64,000 nt of DNA from Variovorax sp037204085 (GCF_037204085.1 NZ_JBBCBW010000002.1:310001-374000); one strand, 5' to 3'. Shown: positions 41,868 to 49,865, counted from the first letter of the stretch. The notes: generated by a model not told the origin, from the sequence alone. Program-made: numbers and translations.

Positions 41868-42311
41868 TTAACGCCGCTTCTTTGTTGCCTTGGCGGGCGC
41901 CTTGGGCGCAAACCCCAGCGAGGCGCGCGCGAGCGCATCGGCCTCGTGGTTGCGGTGCCGCGGTACCCAGCGCAGGCTAGCCTCCTCGAACGAGCCGAGC
42001 AGCGCACGGGCGTCTTCGAACAAGCCGGCCATGCGCGCGATCGGCCTGGCGCCGGACCCGCCGAGCTGCTCGACGAGGATGCTGTTGTCGGTATAGGCCA
42101 GCACCGCGGTCGCGCCCCTTGCCTTCAGTTCCTCCAGTGCGAGGGTCAGCGCCCTCAGCTCGGCCTCGTTGTTGCAGCCGATGGCATGGCTGGCCGCCGA
42201 CAAGGTATGGCGGGTGCCGTCGGGCTCGGTGATGACGGCGCCGGCGCCCATGCGGCCGGGGTTCGGCATGGCGCTGCCGTCGCAGTACACGGTCCAGGGG
42301 CGAAGTTGCAT
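41868..42311 (-). CDS. Ribonuclease HI-like protein
   Basis: A 147-residue RNase H fold. The four acidic active-site residues are in VYCDGSAMPNPG (Asp), NNEAELRAL (Glu), AYTDNSILV (Asp) and HEADALARA (Asp), so catalysis is plausible. The VPRHRNHEADALA ending is typical of the RnhA-like family found beside true rnhA in many genomes. The C-terminus is a basic Lys/Arg tail (KATKKRR). The start ATG 42311 lies about 13 bases after the DUF4124 stop. Confidence 0.9.
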   Translation of the reverse strand: MQLRPWTVYCDGSAMPNPGRMGAGAVITEPDGTRHTLSAASHAIGCNNEAELRALTLALEELKARGATAVLAYTDNSILVEQLGGSGARPIARMAGLFEDARALLGSFEEASLRWVPRHRNHEADALARASLGFAPKAPAKATKKRR

Positions 42312-42324
42312 CGGCTGAGTCGGC

Positions 42325-42810
42325 TCAGCAGTTGCTGCGCTTGATGCCCGCCAGGTTCTGGCAGGGGCGCTGGCCCGGCGGCGGGCCCGGATCCTGCGGG
42401 CGCGGAGGCCGCGGGCGAATGACCGGGCGGCCGCCGTCGTAGTACGGATCCGGCCCCCAGCTGTACACCGGCGGCGGCTCGGGAGCCACGCGCCGCTCTT
42501 CGACGTTGCGCGGAATGATGGCGGGGCCTTGCGGCACGTTGCTGACAGGGGGCTGCGGCAACGCCGCGCTTGGCGGCGGCGGCGTGTAGGCCGGGCGGCG
42601 CGCTTCTTCAGACGAAGCGGGCGGCACCACCGCCAGCGGCTCGGAAATGGGCACCTGGCGCGAGAGCTTGGTCCCGGCGGGGCACTGGCCGTCCGTGTAG
42701 ACGATGCCGCCACTCGCGTCGGTGCAGCGAACCACGTCCGCGGCATACGCGGCCATGCCCATGGCCGCGGCAGCAAAGACCGAGATGAAAAGAACCGTTG
42801 TGCGCATCAT
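42325..42810 (-). CDS. DUF4124-domain secreted protein
   Basis: A 161-residue protein with a signal peptide (MRTTVLFISVFAAAAMGMAAYA) and the DUF4124 core VVRCTDASGGIVYTDGQCPAG. The rest is Pro/Arg-rich and probably disordered, ending with two Cys (PCQNLAGIKRSNC) that could pair. Start chosen at the ATG-ATG pair 42810 behind GAGGG; the frame is open to 42909 but has no signal-like sequence there. Function unknown. Confidence 0.75.
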   Translation of the reverse strand: MMRTTVLFISVFAAAAMGMAAYAADVVRCTDASGGIVYTDGQCPAGTKLSRQVPISEPLAVVPPASSEEARRPAYTPPPPSAALPQPPVSNVPQGPAIIPRNVEERRVAPEPPPVYSWGPDPYYDGGRPVIRPRPPRPQDPGPPPGQRPCQNLAGIKRSNC

Positions 42811-42905
42811 GCGACCCTCGTTGTTCGCTGCCGGAGTCTTGCAGCGTTTCCCCTTGGCAGCATTCTGGCCCCAACCCGGGACTTGCGGCGGCATCCGTGC
42901 GGCCG

Positions 42906-43985
42906 TCAAGGCAACACGCGCAGGCGCGCCGGGCCCTGTTCCATGCGGCCGACCACGGCGGCATGGGCGAAGCCTTCGCTCCGGAACACCTGTAGCACGG
43001 CGTCGGCCGAATCGGCAGCGCAGCTCACGAGCAGACCGCCCGAGGTCTGCGGGTCGCTCAGCAGCGCCTGGGCCGTGGCGGGGAGGCCGTCCGCAAGCTC
43101 GATGTCTGTACCGTAGCCGGCCCAGTTGCGGCCCGAGGCACCGGTCACGAAACCATCCGCCGCCATGGCGGCCACGCCTTCCAGCAGCGGCACGCGGGGC
43201 CAGTCGATGGTGGCCGTGAGCCTGGCGCCGCGCGCGAGCTCCAGCGCATGGCCGGCCAGGCCGAAGCCGGTGACGTCGGTGAGCGCATGCACACCCGGCA
43301 TCGTGGCCAGCGCAATGCCCGGGGTGTTGAGCCGCGTGGTGTTCTCGATGAGCTGCCGGTAGCCCACGAGCGAAAGCTTTTCTTTCTTGAGCGCGGCCGA
43401 GAGCACGCCCACGCCCAGCGGCTTACCGAGCACCAGCACGTCGCCCGCACGCGCCTCGGCATTGCGCTTGACGTAGGCCGGGTCGACCAGGCCCATCACC
43501 ACGAGCCCGTAGATCGGTTCGACCGAATCGATGGTGTGGCCGCCCGCAATCGGAATGCCGGCCGCGCGGCACACGTCCTGCCCGCCACGCACGATGTCGC
43601 CGATGACTTCCACCGGCAGCTGGTTGACGGGCATCGCCAACAGTGCCAACGCCATGATCGGCTTGCCGCCCATCGCGTAGACGTCGCTGATGGCGTTGGT
43701 GGCGGCAATGCGGCCGAACTCGTACGGGTCGTCCACGATGGGCATGAAGAAGTCGGTGGTCGCGATCAGCGCCTGCTTGTCGTTCAGGCGGTACACGGCC
43801 GCATCGTCGGCGGTTTCGATGCCCACCATCAGCTCGGGCGGAATCAGGCCGCCGCCGCTGTTCTTCAAGATTTCGGACAGCACGCCGGGCGCGATCTTGC
43901 AGCCGCATCCGCCGCCGTGCGAAAAGCTGGTAAGCCGCAGCGGGGCCAGCGGGTTGAGGGGGGAAATCGTCGGCGTGTCGGTCAT
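42906..43985 (-). CDS. selD: Selenide, water dikinase (selenophosphate synthetase)
   Basis: A 359-residue enzyme that makes selenophosphate from selenide and ATP. The catalytic pair is visible as C27 and K30 in SHGGGCGCK (E. coli C17/K20); the enzyme uses Cys rather than selenocysteine. Mg-ATP-binding Asp-rich segments (ETADDAAVY, TTDFFMPIVDDP, GGHTIDSVEP) and DVTGFGLAGH are conserved. It is divergent, across 119 bases, from a PhnD/C/E/E-like transporter and mnmH, giving a complete selenium-to-tRNA module. No selA, selB or selC is in the window. Confidence 0.96.
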   Translation of the reverse strand: MTDTPTISPLNPLAPLRLTSFSHGGGCGCKIAPGVLSEILKNSGGGLIPPELMVGIETADDAAVYRLNDKQALIATTDFFMPIVDDPYEFGRIAATNAISDVYAMGGKPIMALALLAMPVNQLPVEVIGDIVRGGQDVCRAAGIPIAGGHTIDSVEPIYGLVVMGLVDPAYVKRNAEARAGDVLVLGKPLGVGVLSAALKKEKLSLVGYRQLIENTTRLNTPGIALATMPGVHALTDVTGFGLAGHALELARGARLTATIDWPRVPLLEGVAAMAADGFVTGASGRNWAGYGTDIELADGLPATAQALLSDPQTSGGLLVSCAADSADAVLQVFRSEGFAHAAVVGRMEQGPARLRVLP

Positions 43986-44014
43986 GGCGCAATCCGTATC
44001 AGGGGCAGTCCCCC

Positions 44015-44020
44015 ATTATC
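44015..44020 (-). promoter_or_regulatory. Candidate selD -10 (GATAAT)
   Basis: GATAAT on the minus strand matches the -10 consensus at five of six positions and lies 30 bases before the selD ATG. A TTGGGC hexamer (44045-44040) stands 19 bases upstream, inside the direct repeat. Confidence 0.35.
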
Positions 44021-44027
44021 GAAGCCA

Positions 44028-44048
44028 CGCCCAAACGGCGCCCAAACG
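44028..44048. promoter_or_regulatory. 11-bp-period direct repeat in the selD/transporter divergent region
   Basis: CGCCCAAACG occurs twice, separated by one base, so the copies are one helical turn apart. They lie between the candidate selD -10 and the candidate transporter -10 (TACAAT at 44057-44062). This is a reasonable shape for a regulator-binding site shared by both promoters. Confidence 0.4.
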
Positions 44049-44056
44049 CGGGTTTC

Positions 44057-44062
44057 TACAAT
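44057..44062 (+). promoter_or_regulatory. Candidate -10 (TACAAT) for the selenium-linked ABC operon
   Basis: TACAAT 42 bases before the ATG at 44105. It matches a form common in Burkholderiales promoters, but no clear -35 is present; the direct repeat occupies that position. Confidence 0.35.
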
Positions 44063-44104
44063 CGAGGGTTGTCCCTTCCTCCCTGCGCCATGCCGCGCCA
44101 TTCC

Positions 44105-44962
44105 ATGAAAAACCTCCTTCGCATTGCCCTCGCGCTCTCGCTGTCCGCCTTTGCCCTGGGTGCCTTTGCACAAGGCAAGGTGCTGCGCGTGTCCGCCATT
44201 CCCGACGAGGCGCCCACCGAATTGCAGCGCAAGTTCTCGCCGCTGGGCGACTACCTGAAGAAGGAAACCGGCATGGACGTGCAGTTCACGCCCGTGACCG
44301 ACTACGCCGCAGTGGTCGAAGGCCTGGCCACGAACAAGATCGACCTGGCCTGGCTCGGCGGCTTTACCTTTGTGCAGGCCCGCATTCGCACCAACGGCGG
44401 CGCGGTGCCGATCGTTCAGCGCGCGGAAGACGAAGTGTTCACCAGCAAGTTCATCGTGCCGCAGGACAGCACCGCCAAGACGCTGGCCGACCTGAAGGGC
44501 AAGACCTTCGCGTTCGGCGCGCCCTCCTCCACCTCGGGCAGCCTGATGCCGCGCTACTTCCTCATGCAGGCCGGCATCGACCCTGAAAAGGATTTCAAGA
44601 CCGTGGCGTTCTCCGGCGCGCACGACGCCACCGTGGCCTTCGTGGCCGCCTCACGCGCCGAAGCTGGCGTGCTGAATGCGTCGGTGTGGGAGAAGCTGGT
44701 CGAAAGCAAGAATCCGAACGCCGCCAAGGTGCGCGTGCTGGCCACCACGCCCACCTACTACGACTACAACTGGACCGTGCGCCCCGGCCTCGATCCGGCG
44801 TTGACGAAGAAGCTCACCGAGGCCTTCCTGAAGCTGGACCCGGCCAACCCCGCCATGAAGGACATCATGGCCCTGCAGCGCGCGAGCAAGTTCATTGCCA
44901 CCAAGTCGTCGAACTACGACGGCATCGAAGCTGCCGCCAAGTCGGCGGGCCTGGTCAAGTGA
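44105..44962 (+). CDS. PhnD-family substrate-binding protein, putative selenium oxyanion ABC transporter
   Basis: A 285-residue periplasmic binding protein with a signal peptide (cleavage near AFAQG). It belongs to the PhnD/PtxB/HtxB family: DEAPTELQRKFSPLGDYL, YAAVVEGLATNKIDLAWLGG and the oxyanion-binding loop SSTSG (residues 141-145), plus GAHD with H173. In PhnD-type proteins the STSG loop and this His contact the phosphonate or phosphite oxyanion. Here the gene lies between selD and mnmH, so a selenium oxyanion is the natural guess. I recall that close relatives are called putative selenate-binding proteins on the same evidence. ATG 44105 gives a proper signal peptide; the frame opens at 44069. 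Confidence 0.88.
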   Translation: MKNLLRIALALSLSAFALGAFAQGKVLRVSAIPDEAPTELQRKFSPLGDYLKKETGMDVQFTPVTDYAAVVEGLATNKIDLAWLGGFTFVQARIRTNGGAVPIVQRAEDEVFTSKFIVPQDSTAKTLADLKGKTFAFGAPSSTSGSLMPRYFLMQAGIDPEKDFKTVAFSGAHDATVAFVAASRAEAGVLNASVWEKLVESKNPNAAKVRVLATTPTYYDYNWTVRPGLDPALTKKLTEAFLKLDPANPAMKDIMALQRASKFIATKSSNYDGIEAAAKSAGLVK

Positions 44963-44993
44963 TGCGGCTGCGGCGCGCCAGCGGAGCCGTCGC

Positions 44994-45833
44994 GTGAGTT
45001 TTTCGCTCGACGAAGTCGGGCTGGTTCACCCGAACGGCCATCGCGCGCTGCAAGGCGTGTCGTTCGCCGCGCGCGCGGGCGAGCGGGTGGCCGTCATCGG
45101 GCCTTCGGGCGCGGGCAAGACCACGCTGCTGCGCGTGCTCGGCGCCGCGCTGCGGCCCGGCGAAGGCACGGTGCAGCTGCTCGGCGAATCGCCTTGGAGC
45201 CTGGCTGCGCCCGCATTGCGCAAGCTGCGCGCACGCATCGGCACCGTGCACCAGAGCCCGCCGATCGCGCCGCGCCTGCGCGTGGTCACCGCCGTGCTCT
45301 CGGGGCGGCTGGGGCAATGGAGCGCGATGCGTGCACTGGCCTCGCTGCTGCGCCCGTCAGACCTTGCCGGGGCGCACGAGGTGCTGTCGCGCCTCTCGCT
45401 CGAAGACCGGCTGTTCGACCGCTGCGACCGCCTTTCCGGCGGCCAACTGCAGCGCGTGGGCATTGCGCGCGTGCTCTATCAGCGGCCCGCGCTGCTGCTG
45501 GCCGACGAACCCGTGTCCGCGCTCGACCCGACGCTGGCCGATGCCGCGTTGCAGCAGCTGGTGGCGCAAAGCGAAGCGACCGGCGCCACGCTCGTGGCTT
45601 CGCTGCATGCGGTCGACCTGGCGCTGCGCTGGTTTCCGCGCATCGTGGGCATGCGCGGCGGGCAGGTAGTGTTCGACGAGCCCATAGGCAAGGTGACCGA
45701 ACCGATGCTCGCGGCGCTTTATGCGAGCGAAGGCGGGCTGCCGATGCAGGCACCGGAACGGCCTCTCGGCATCGCGTCGGGTCCATTCGCTTCGGGCGCC
45801 GTGAACTCCATCGAACGCCCTGACTGCCTGTGA
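44994..45833 (+). CDS. PhnC-like ABC transporter ATPase
   Basis: A 279-residue ATPase. Walker A is GPSGAGKTTLL, the signature is LSGGQLQRVGIARVL, Walker B is LLLADEPVSALD, and the switch His is in SLHAVDLAL. This fits the PhnC family that serves PhnD/PhnE systems. GTG 44994 follows a GGAG site and is 31 bases after the binding-protein stop. Its stop overlaps the next permease start (GTGA). It energises the import predicted for the selD-linked transporter. Confidence 0.9.
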   Translation: MSFSLDEVGLVHPNGHRALQGVSFAARAGERVAVIGPSGAGKTTLLRVLGAALRPGEGTVQLLGESPWSLAAPALRKLRARIGTVHQSPPIAPRLRVVTAVLSGRLGQWSAMRALASLLRPSDLAGAHEVLSRLSLEDRLFDRCDRLSGGQLQRVGIARVLYQRPALLLADEPVSALDPTLADAALQQLVAQSEATGATLVASLHAVDLALRWFPRIVGMRGGQVVFDEPIGKVTEPMLAALYASEGGLPMQAPERPLGIASGPFASGAVNSIERPDCL

Positions 45834-46684
45834 GCACCGTGCAGCAGCCATTGCCGCCACGCACAGTGCCCGCGCTGCGCGACCCGCTGGCGCGCCGCCG
45901 CCTGGTGTGGCTGCTGGCCGCGCTCGTCATCACATGGCCGATGCTGCAGCTGTCGGGCTTTGCGCCCTCGGCCCTGTTCGCACCCGGCAACCTGCAGGTG
46001 ATAGGCGGTTTCCTCGCTGGCTTTCTGCCGCCCGAAACCGCGCCGGACTTTCTGGCGATGCTGGCCAAGGCCACGCTGGAGACACTGGCCATGGCCACGG
46101 CCGGCACGGCGCTGGCATTCGTCATCGGCGCGCCGCTGGCTTTCGTGACCACACGCGCGCTCTCGGTCTCGCGCATCGGCCCCGGACCGGGCCGTGCGCA
46201 GGCCGGCATGGTGCGGCAAGCCGGGCGCTCGGTGCTGATGGTGCTGCGCGCCGTGCCCGAGATCGTCTGGGCGCTGGTCTTCGTGCGTGCGCTCGGCTTG
46301 GGCCCCGCAGCAGGCGTGCTGGCGCTGGCCATCACCTATGGCGGCATGCTCGGCAAGGTATATGCCGAAGTGCTCGAATCGACCGACACGCGCCCCGCCC
46401 GCGCGTTGCTGGAAAGCGGCAGCGGGCGCTTTGCCGCACTGGTGTACGGCCTGTTGCCCAACTCCGCGCAGGAGCTCATCTCTTACACCGTGTACCGCTG
46501 GGAATGCGCCGTCAGGGCCTCGGTGGTGATGGGCTTCGTGGGCGCGGGCGGCCTGGGCCAGCTCATGGACCAGTCTATGAAGATGCTCAACGGCGGCGAA
46601 GCCAGCAGCATCCTGCTGGTGTTCCTGGTGCTGGTGCTGCTCGCCGATGCGCTGAGCAATGCGTTGCGGCGGTTGCTGGCATGA
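45830..46684 (+). CDS. PhnE-like ABC permease 1
   Basis: A 284-residue membrane protein with about six transmembrane segments and the BPD permease EAA-type loop (AEVLESTDTRPARALLESGSG). The VLRAVPEIVWALVFV and VVMGFVGAGGLGQLM segments are PhnE hallmarks. It starts at GTG 45830, overlapping the ATPase by four bases, and its own stop overlaps permease 2 (ATGA). Two different PhnE-like subunits presumably form a heterodimer with two copies of the ATPase. Confidence 0.9.
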   Translation: MSTVQQPLPPRTVPALRDPLARRRLVWLLAALVITWPMLQLSGFAPSALFAPGNLQVIGGFLAGFLPPETAPDFLAMLAKATLETLAMATAGTALAFVIGAPLAFVTTRALSVSRIGPGPGRAQAGMVRQAGRSVLMVLRAVPEIVWALVFVRALGLGPAAGVLALAITYGGMLGKVYAEVLESTDTRPARALLESGSGRFAALVYGLLPNSAQELISYTVYRWECAVRASVVMGFVGAGGLGQLMDQSMKMLNGGEASSILLVFLVLVLLADALSNALRRLLA

Positions 46685-47484
46685 ACCGGCACGTTGACTT
46701 GGCCGGGCCACCTCGCTGCGTCCGCTGCTGGGCGGCATCGGCCCTGGTGCTCGCCGCCGTGGTGGCGAGCTTTGCCTACCTGGCCATCGACTACCGCGCG
46801 CTGTTCACGGCGGAGTCGATCGGCTTCATGGGCAAATTCATTGCGGAGTTTTTTCCGCCCGATTTTTCGAACGCCTTTCTTGCCAAGACGGCGTGGGGCG
46901 CACTGCAGACGCTGGCCGTTTCGGCGCTGGGCACGCTGCTGGCCGCCGCGGGAGCCGCCGCGCTCGCATTGCTGGCCTCGGGCAGGTCAGGCCTGCTGGT
47001 GCGGCAGGGCTGCCGTTTTGTCCTCAACTTTCTGCGCAGCGTGCCCGAGCTGGTGTGGGCCGCGCTCATGGTGCTGGCCGCGGGCATCGGCCCGTTTGCC
47101 GGTGCGCTCGCGCTCGCGCTGCACACCACCGGCGTGCTGGGCCGCCTGTTCGCCGAAAGCCTTGAGAACGCGCCGCGCGAGCCTGAACAGGCGCTGTCGC
47201 TCAGCGGCAGCGGCGCCGCGGCGGCGTTTGCCTACGGCAGCCTTCCACTCGTGCTGCCGCAATGGGTGGCCTATGCGCTGTATCGTTGGGAAATGAACAT
47301 CCGGATGGCCGCGGTGCTGGGTTTTGTCGGCGGCGGCGGCCTGGGCCAGCTTCTCTACTTTCACTTGTCGATCTTTCAACAGCAGCAGGCCATGACCGTA
47401 TTGATTGCAATGTTCGTCCTGGTGGCGCTTGTCGACCTGGCAAGCGGCCGGCTGCGCCGCAACCTGGGACATGCCCATGCGTGA
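46681..47484 (+). CDS. PhnE-like ABC permease 2
   Basis: A 267-residue permease related to permease 1. It shares FLRSVPELVWAALMV, the loop AESLENAPREPEQALSLSGSG, and AVLGFVGGGGLGQLL. ATG 46681 overlaps the preceding stop by four bases. Its last 14 bases overlap the start of mnmH in another frame, tying the transporter translationally to tRNA selenation. It has the usual five to six transmembrane segments. Confidence 0.9.
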   Translation: MNRHVDLAGPPRCVRCWAASALVLAAVVASFAYLAIDYRALFTAESIGFMGKFIAEFFPPDFSNAFLAKTAWGALQTLAVSALGTLLAAAGAAALALLASGRSGLLVRQGCRFVLNFLRSVPELVWAALMVLAAGIGPFAGALALALHTTGVLGRLFAESLENAPREPEQALSLSGSGAAAAFAYGSLPLVLPQWVAYALYRWEMNIRMAAVLGFVGGGGLGQLLYFHLSIFQQQQAMTVLIAMFVLVALVDLASGRLRRNLGHAHA

Positions 47485-48550
47485 ACACGACAACCCGCGC
47501 CACCAGCCCACGCGCGTGGCCGACCTGCACCGGTTCGACACCGTCATCGATGCGCGCTCGCCTTCCGAGTTTGCGCTCGACCACATTCCCGGCGCCATCA
47601 ACTGCCCGGTGCTCGACGACGAAGAGCGCCGCATCGTCGGCACCATCTACAAGCAGACGGGTGCGTTCGAGGCGCGGCGCGTCGGCGGCGCCATGGTGGC
47701 CGCCAACCTCGCGCGGCACCTGCGCGAACGCTTCGGCGAGCAGCCCCCGAGCTGGCGACCGCTCGTGTATTGCTGGCGCGGAGGGCTGCGCAGCGGTTCG
47801 ATGGTCACCTGGCTGCGCCTGGTCGGATGGGACGCGCAGCAGCTTGCCGGTGGCTACAAGAGCTTTCGCCACCATGTGCTGGCGCAAATCGAGGCCACGG
47901 TGCCGAAGCTTCGGCTCAAGGTGATCTGCGGCGCCACCGGCAGCGCCAAGACGCGCGTGCTGCAGGCGCTGGCCGCGCGCGGCGAACAGGTGCTCGACCT
48001 GGAACACTACGCCAGCCACAAGGGCTCGCTGCTGGGCGCCCTGCCCGGCGTGCCGCAGCCGTCGCAAAAGCAGTTCGAAACCCGCATTGCCACCTGCTTC
48101 GGTGCGCTCGACCTTTCTCGCACGCTGTATGTGGAAGGCGAGAGCGCCCGCATCGGCCGGCTCTCGGTTCCCATTCCCCTGGTCGCCCACATGCGCGCCG
48201 CGGCATGCATCGAAATTCAAGCGGATGCGGCCGCACGGCTCGACTACCTGCTGCGCGACTACGCCTACCTGGGCGACGACCGCGCCGCGCTCGCGGAACA
48301 GCTAGGCAGGCTGAAGGAAATGCAGGGCAAGGCCGTGGTGCAGCGCTGGCAAGAGTGGGCGATGGCGGGCGACCTGCCGCAACTTTTTGCGGAACTGATG
48401 GCGCTTCACTACGATCCGCACTACGAACGCTCGCAGGCGCGCCATTTCGAGAAGTGGCCGCTGCGCCAGCAGGTGGCTGCGCCGGACCTCACGGACCAAG
48501 GCATCGAAGCCGTCGCGGACGCCGTCCTGCGATTGAACGCGGCCGGGTGA
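47471..48550 (+). CDS. mnmH: tRNA 2-selenouridine(34) synthase
   Basis: About 359 residues (SelU/YbbB). An N-terminal rhodanese domain carries the reactive Cys of LVYCWRGGLRSGSM (about C101), and a P-loop domain follows. The enzyme converts 2-thiouridine at wobble U34 of tRNA Lys, Glu and Gln into 2-selenouridine with selenophosphate, the product of SelD. The P-loop reads GATGSAKT (154-161), with Ala in place of the usual Gly before Lys. ATG 47471 or ATG 47477 are both possible starts; both lie inside the permease gene. Last gene of the selenium-linked operon. Confidence 0.95.
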   Translation: MPMREHDNPRHQPTRVADLHRFDTVIDARSPSEFALDHIPGAINCPVLDDEERRIVGTIYKQTGAFEARRVGGAMVAANLARHLRERFGEQPPSWRPLVYCWRGGLRSGSMVTWLRLVGWDAQQLAGGYKSFRHHVLAQIEATVPKLRLKVICGATGSAKTRVLQALAARGEQVLDLEHYASHKGSLLGALPGVPQPSQKQFETRIATCFGALDLSRTLYVEGESARIGRLSVPIPLVAHMRAAACIEIQADAAARLDYLLRDYAYLGDDRAALAEQLGRLKEMQGKAVVQRWQEWAMAGDLPQLFAELMALHYDPHYERSQARHFEKWPLRQQVAAPDLTDQGIEAVADAVLRLNAAG

Positions 48551-48578
48551 CCGGCCAAAAACAGAGGAGACACGCTCC

Positions 48579-49004
48579 ATGGCACTCGAATGGCGCCATT
48601 CGCTCGAAGGCATCGATTGGGAAGAACTCTCCCGGCTCTACCAGGCCGCACCGCTCGGCAACAAGCAGCCCGACGGACTGAAGCTCGTGTTCTCCAACAG
48701 CATGTTCAAGTGCTTCGTGTACGACAACGGCCGCATGGTCGGCGCCGGGCGTGCAGTGGCCGACGGGCTCGACTGCTCCTACATCTGCGACGTGGCCGTG
48801 CACCCCACCCATCAGGGCACGGGCCTCGGCAAGCAGCTCGTCTCTCGGCTCATGGATCTTTCGAAGGGCCACCGCAAGATCATTCTGTATGCGGTGGCCG
48901 GCAAGGAACCCTTCTACGAAAAGTTCGGCTTCAGGCGCATGAAGACCGCCATGGCCGTTTTCGAGAACCAGGCGCAGGCCGCGGAGCGCGGGCTGATCGA
49001 GTGA
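48579..49004 (+). CDS. GNAT family N-acetyltransferase
   Basis: A 141-residue GNAT. The acetyl-CoA site is DVAVHPTHQGTGLGKQLV (key part HQGTGLGKQL), and the ending YAVAGKEPFYEKFGFRRM is typical of small GNATs related to YpeA and aminoalkylphosphonate acetyltransferase-like proteins. Substrate unknown. A GAGGAGA site precedes ATG 48579, 28 bases after mnmH, so read-through from the selenium operon is possible. Confidence 0.85.
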   Translation: MALEWRHSLEGIDWEELSRLYQAAPLGNKQPDGLKLVFSNSMFKCFVYDNGRMVGAGRAVADGLDCSYICDVAVHPTHQGTGLGKQLVSRLMDLSKGHRKIILYAVAGKEPFYEKFGFRRMKTAMAVFENQAQAAERGLIE

Positions 49005-49026
49005 ACACGCGTTTCGTCTCGCGCCC

Positions 49027-49521
49027 ATGAACCATTCCGTAGTTGCGACCGAAGAACACCACTTCGAAAGCCTGCACAAGGCGCTCGACGCCGTGGCACG
49101 CGAGCAGAAGTACCTCGCGCTCACGCAAGCGCCGCCGCTGGAACAGTCGCTTGCCTTCTACCGGAATGTGCTGTCCACGGGCTTCCCTCATTTCGTTGCC
49201 GTCGATCGCACCGGCAAGGTCGTGGGCTGGTGCGACGTGTCGCCGGTATTCGGCCATTCACGCGCCCACATCGGCCTCCTGGGCATCGCACTGCTGCCCG
49301 AGGCACGCGGCCAAGGGCTCGGCGCGCAACTGCTGCAGGCCGCCATCGATAGGTCGTGGACACGCGGACTCACGCGCATTCAGCTGACGGTTCGCGCGGA
49401 CAACCTGAATGCGAAGGCGCTGTACGAACGCTTCGGCTTCGAGCACGAAGGCCTCGTGCGCCGCGCCAGCCTGATCGACGGCGTCTATCACGACGCCCAC
49501 GCGATGGCGCTGCTTCGCTAG
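49027..49521 (+). CDS. GNAT family N-acetyltransferase (RimI/PhnO-like size)
   Basis: A 164-residue GNAT. Motif A is GIALLPEARGQGLGAQLLQAAI (key part ARGQGLGAQLL), followed by LTVRADNLNAKALYERFGFEHEG, which resembles YhhY/PaiA-type enzymes. Substrate unknown. The gene begins 22 bases after the preceding GNAT and on the same strand. There is no obvious role tie between the two acetyltransferases beyond co-orientation. Confidence 0.85.
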   Translation: MNHSVVATEEHHFESLHKALDAVAREQKYLALTQAPPLEQSLAFYRNVLSTGFPHFVAVDRTGKVVGWCDVSPVFGHSRAHIGLLGIALLPEARGQGLGAQLLQAAIDRSWTRGLTRIQLTVRADNLNAKALYERFGFEHEGLVRRASLIDGVYHDAHAMALLR

Positions 49522-49527
49522 ACTGGT

Positions 49528-49568
49528 GGGCGAATTCACTGCCGAATGCCGCCGAATGGAGTTCGCCC
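49528..49568 (+). promoter_or_regulatory. Hairpin that covers the ribosome-binding site of the DUF2277 gene
   Basis: GGGCGAATTC (49528-49537) pairs with GAGTTCGCCC (49559-49568), one G-U pair included, leaving a 21-base loop. The right arm includes the GGAG ribosome-binding site and ends directly before the ATG at 49569. If it forms in the mRNA, it would hide the initiation region. Confidence 0.45.
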
Positions 49569-49838
49569 ATGTGCAGAAGCATCAAGACCCTCTACAACTT
49601 CGAGCCTCCCGCCACCGAGCAGGAGATCCGCGCCGCGGCGCTGCAGTTCGTGCGCAAGCTCAGCGGCTTCAGCGTGCCTTCCAAGGCCAACCAGGAGGCC
49701 TTCGAGCGCGCGGTCGACGAAGTGGCGGCAACGGCTGCGCGCCTGATCGATTCGCTGGTTACCACCGCCGAGCCGCGCGACCGCGCCATAGAGGCGGAGC
49801 GTGCCAAGGCCAGGTCGGCCGCGCGCTTCGGCACCTGA
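49569..49838 (+). CDS. DUF2277 family protein
   Basis: An 89-residue protein starting MCRSIKTLYNFEPPAT, the conserved beginning of DUF2277 (the MCRxIKxLxNF pattern). The rest is helical and charged (FVRKLSGFSVPSKANQEAFERAV, key part KLSGFSVPS). Function unknown, though the early Cys and conserved RxIKxL suggest a specific interaction. It sits between the GNAT genes and the LysE-type exporter. Confidence 0.88.
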   Translation: MCRSIKTLYNFEPPATEQEIRAAALQFVRKLSGFSVPSKANQEAFERAVDEVAATAARLIDSLVTTAEPRDRAIEAERAKARSAARFGT

Positions 49839-49865
49839 ACGCAACAACAACCCTGGAGACTTTTC

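Noticed and set aside
42906..43985. Possible selenocysteine-containing SelD
   Set aside because: The catalytic position is a Cys codon and no in-frame TGA occurs in the gene.
45907..47484. 525-codon fused permease frame
   Set aside because: The first half is a shadow of permease 1 in another frame. Permease 2 begins at ATG 46681, overlapping the permease 1 stop.
44105..47484. Phosphonate or phosphite utilisation operon
   Set aside because: The transporter is PhnD/C/E-like but there is no C-P lyase, phosphonatase or phosphite dehydrogenase nearby. selD and mnmH flank it instead.
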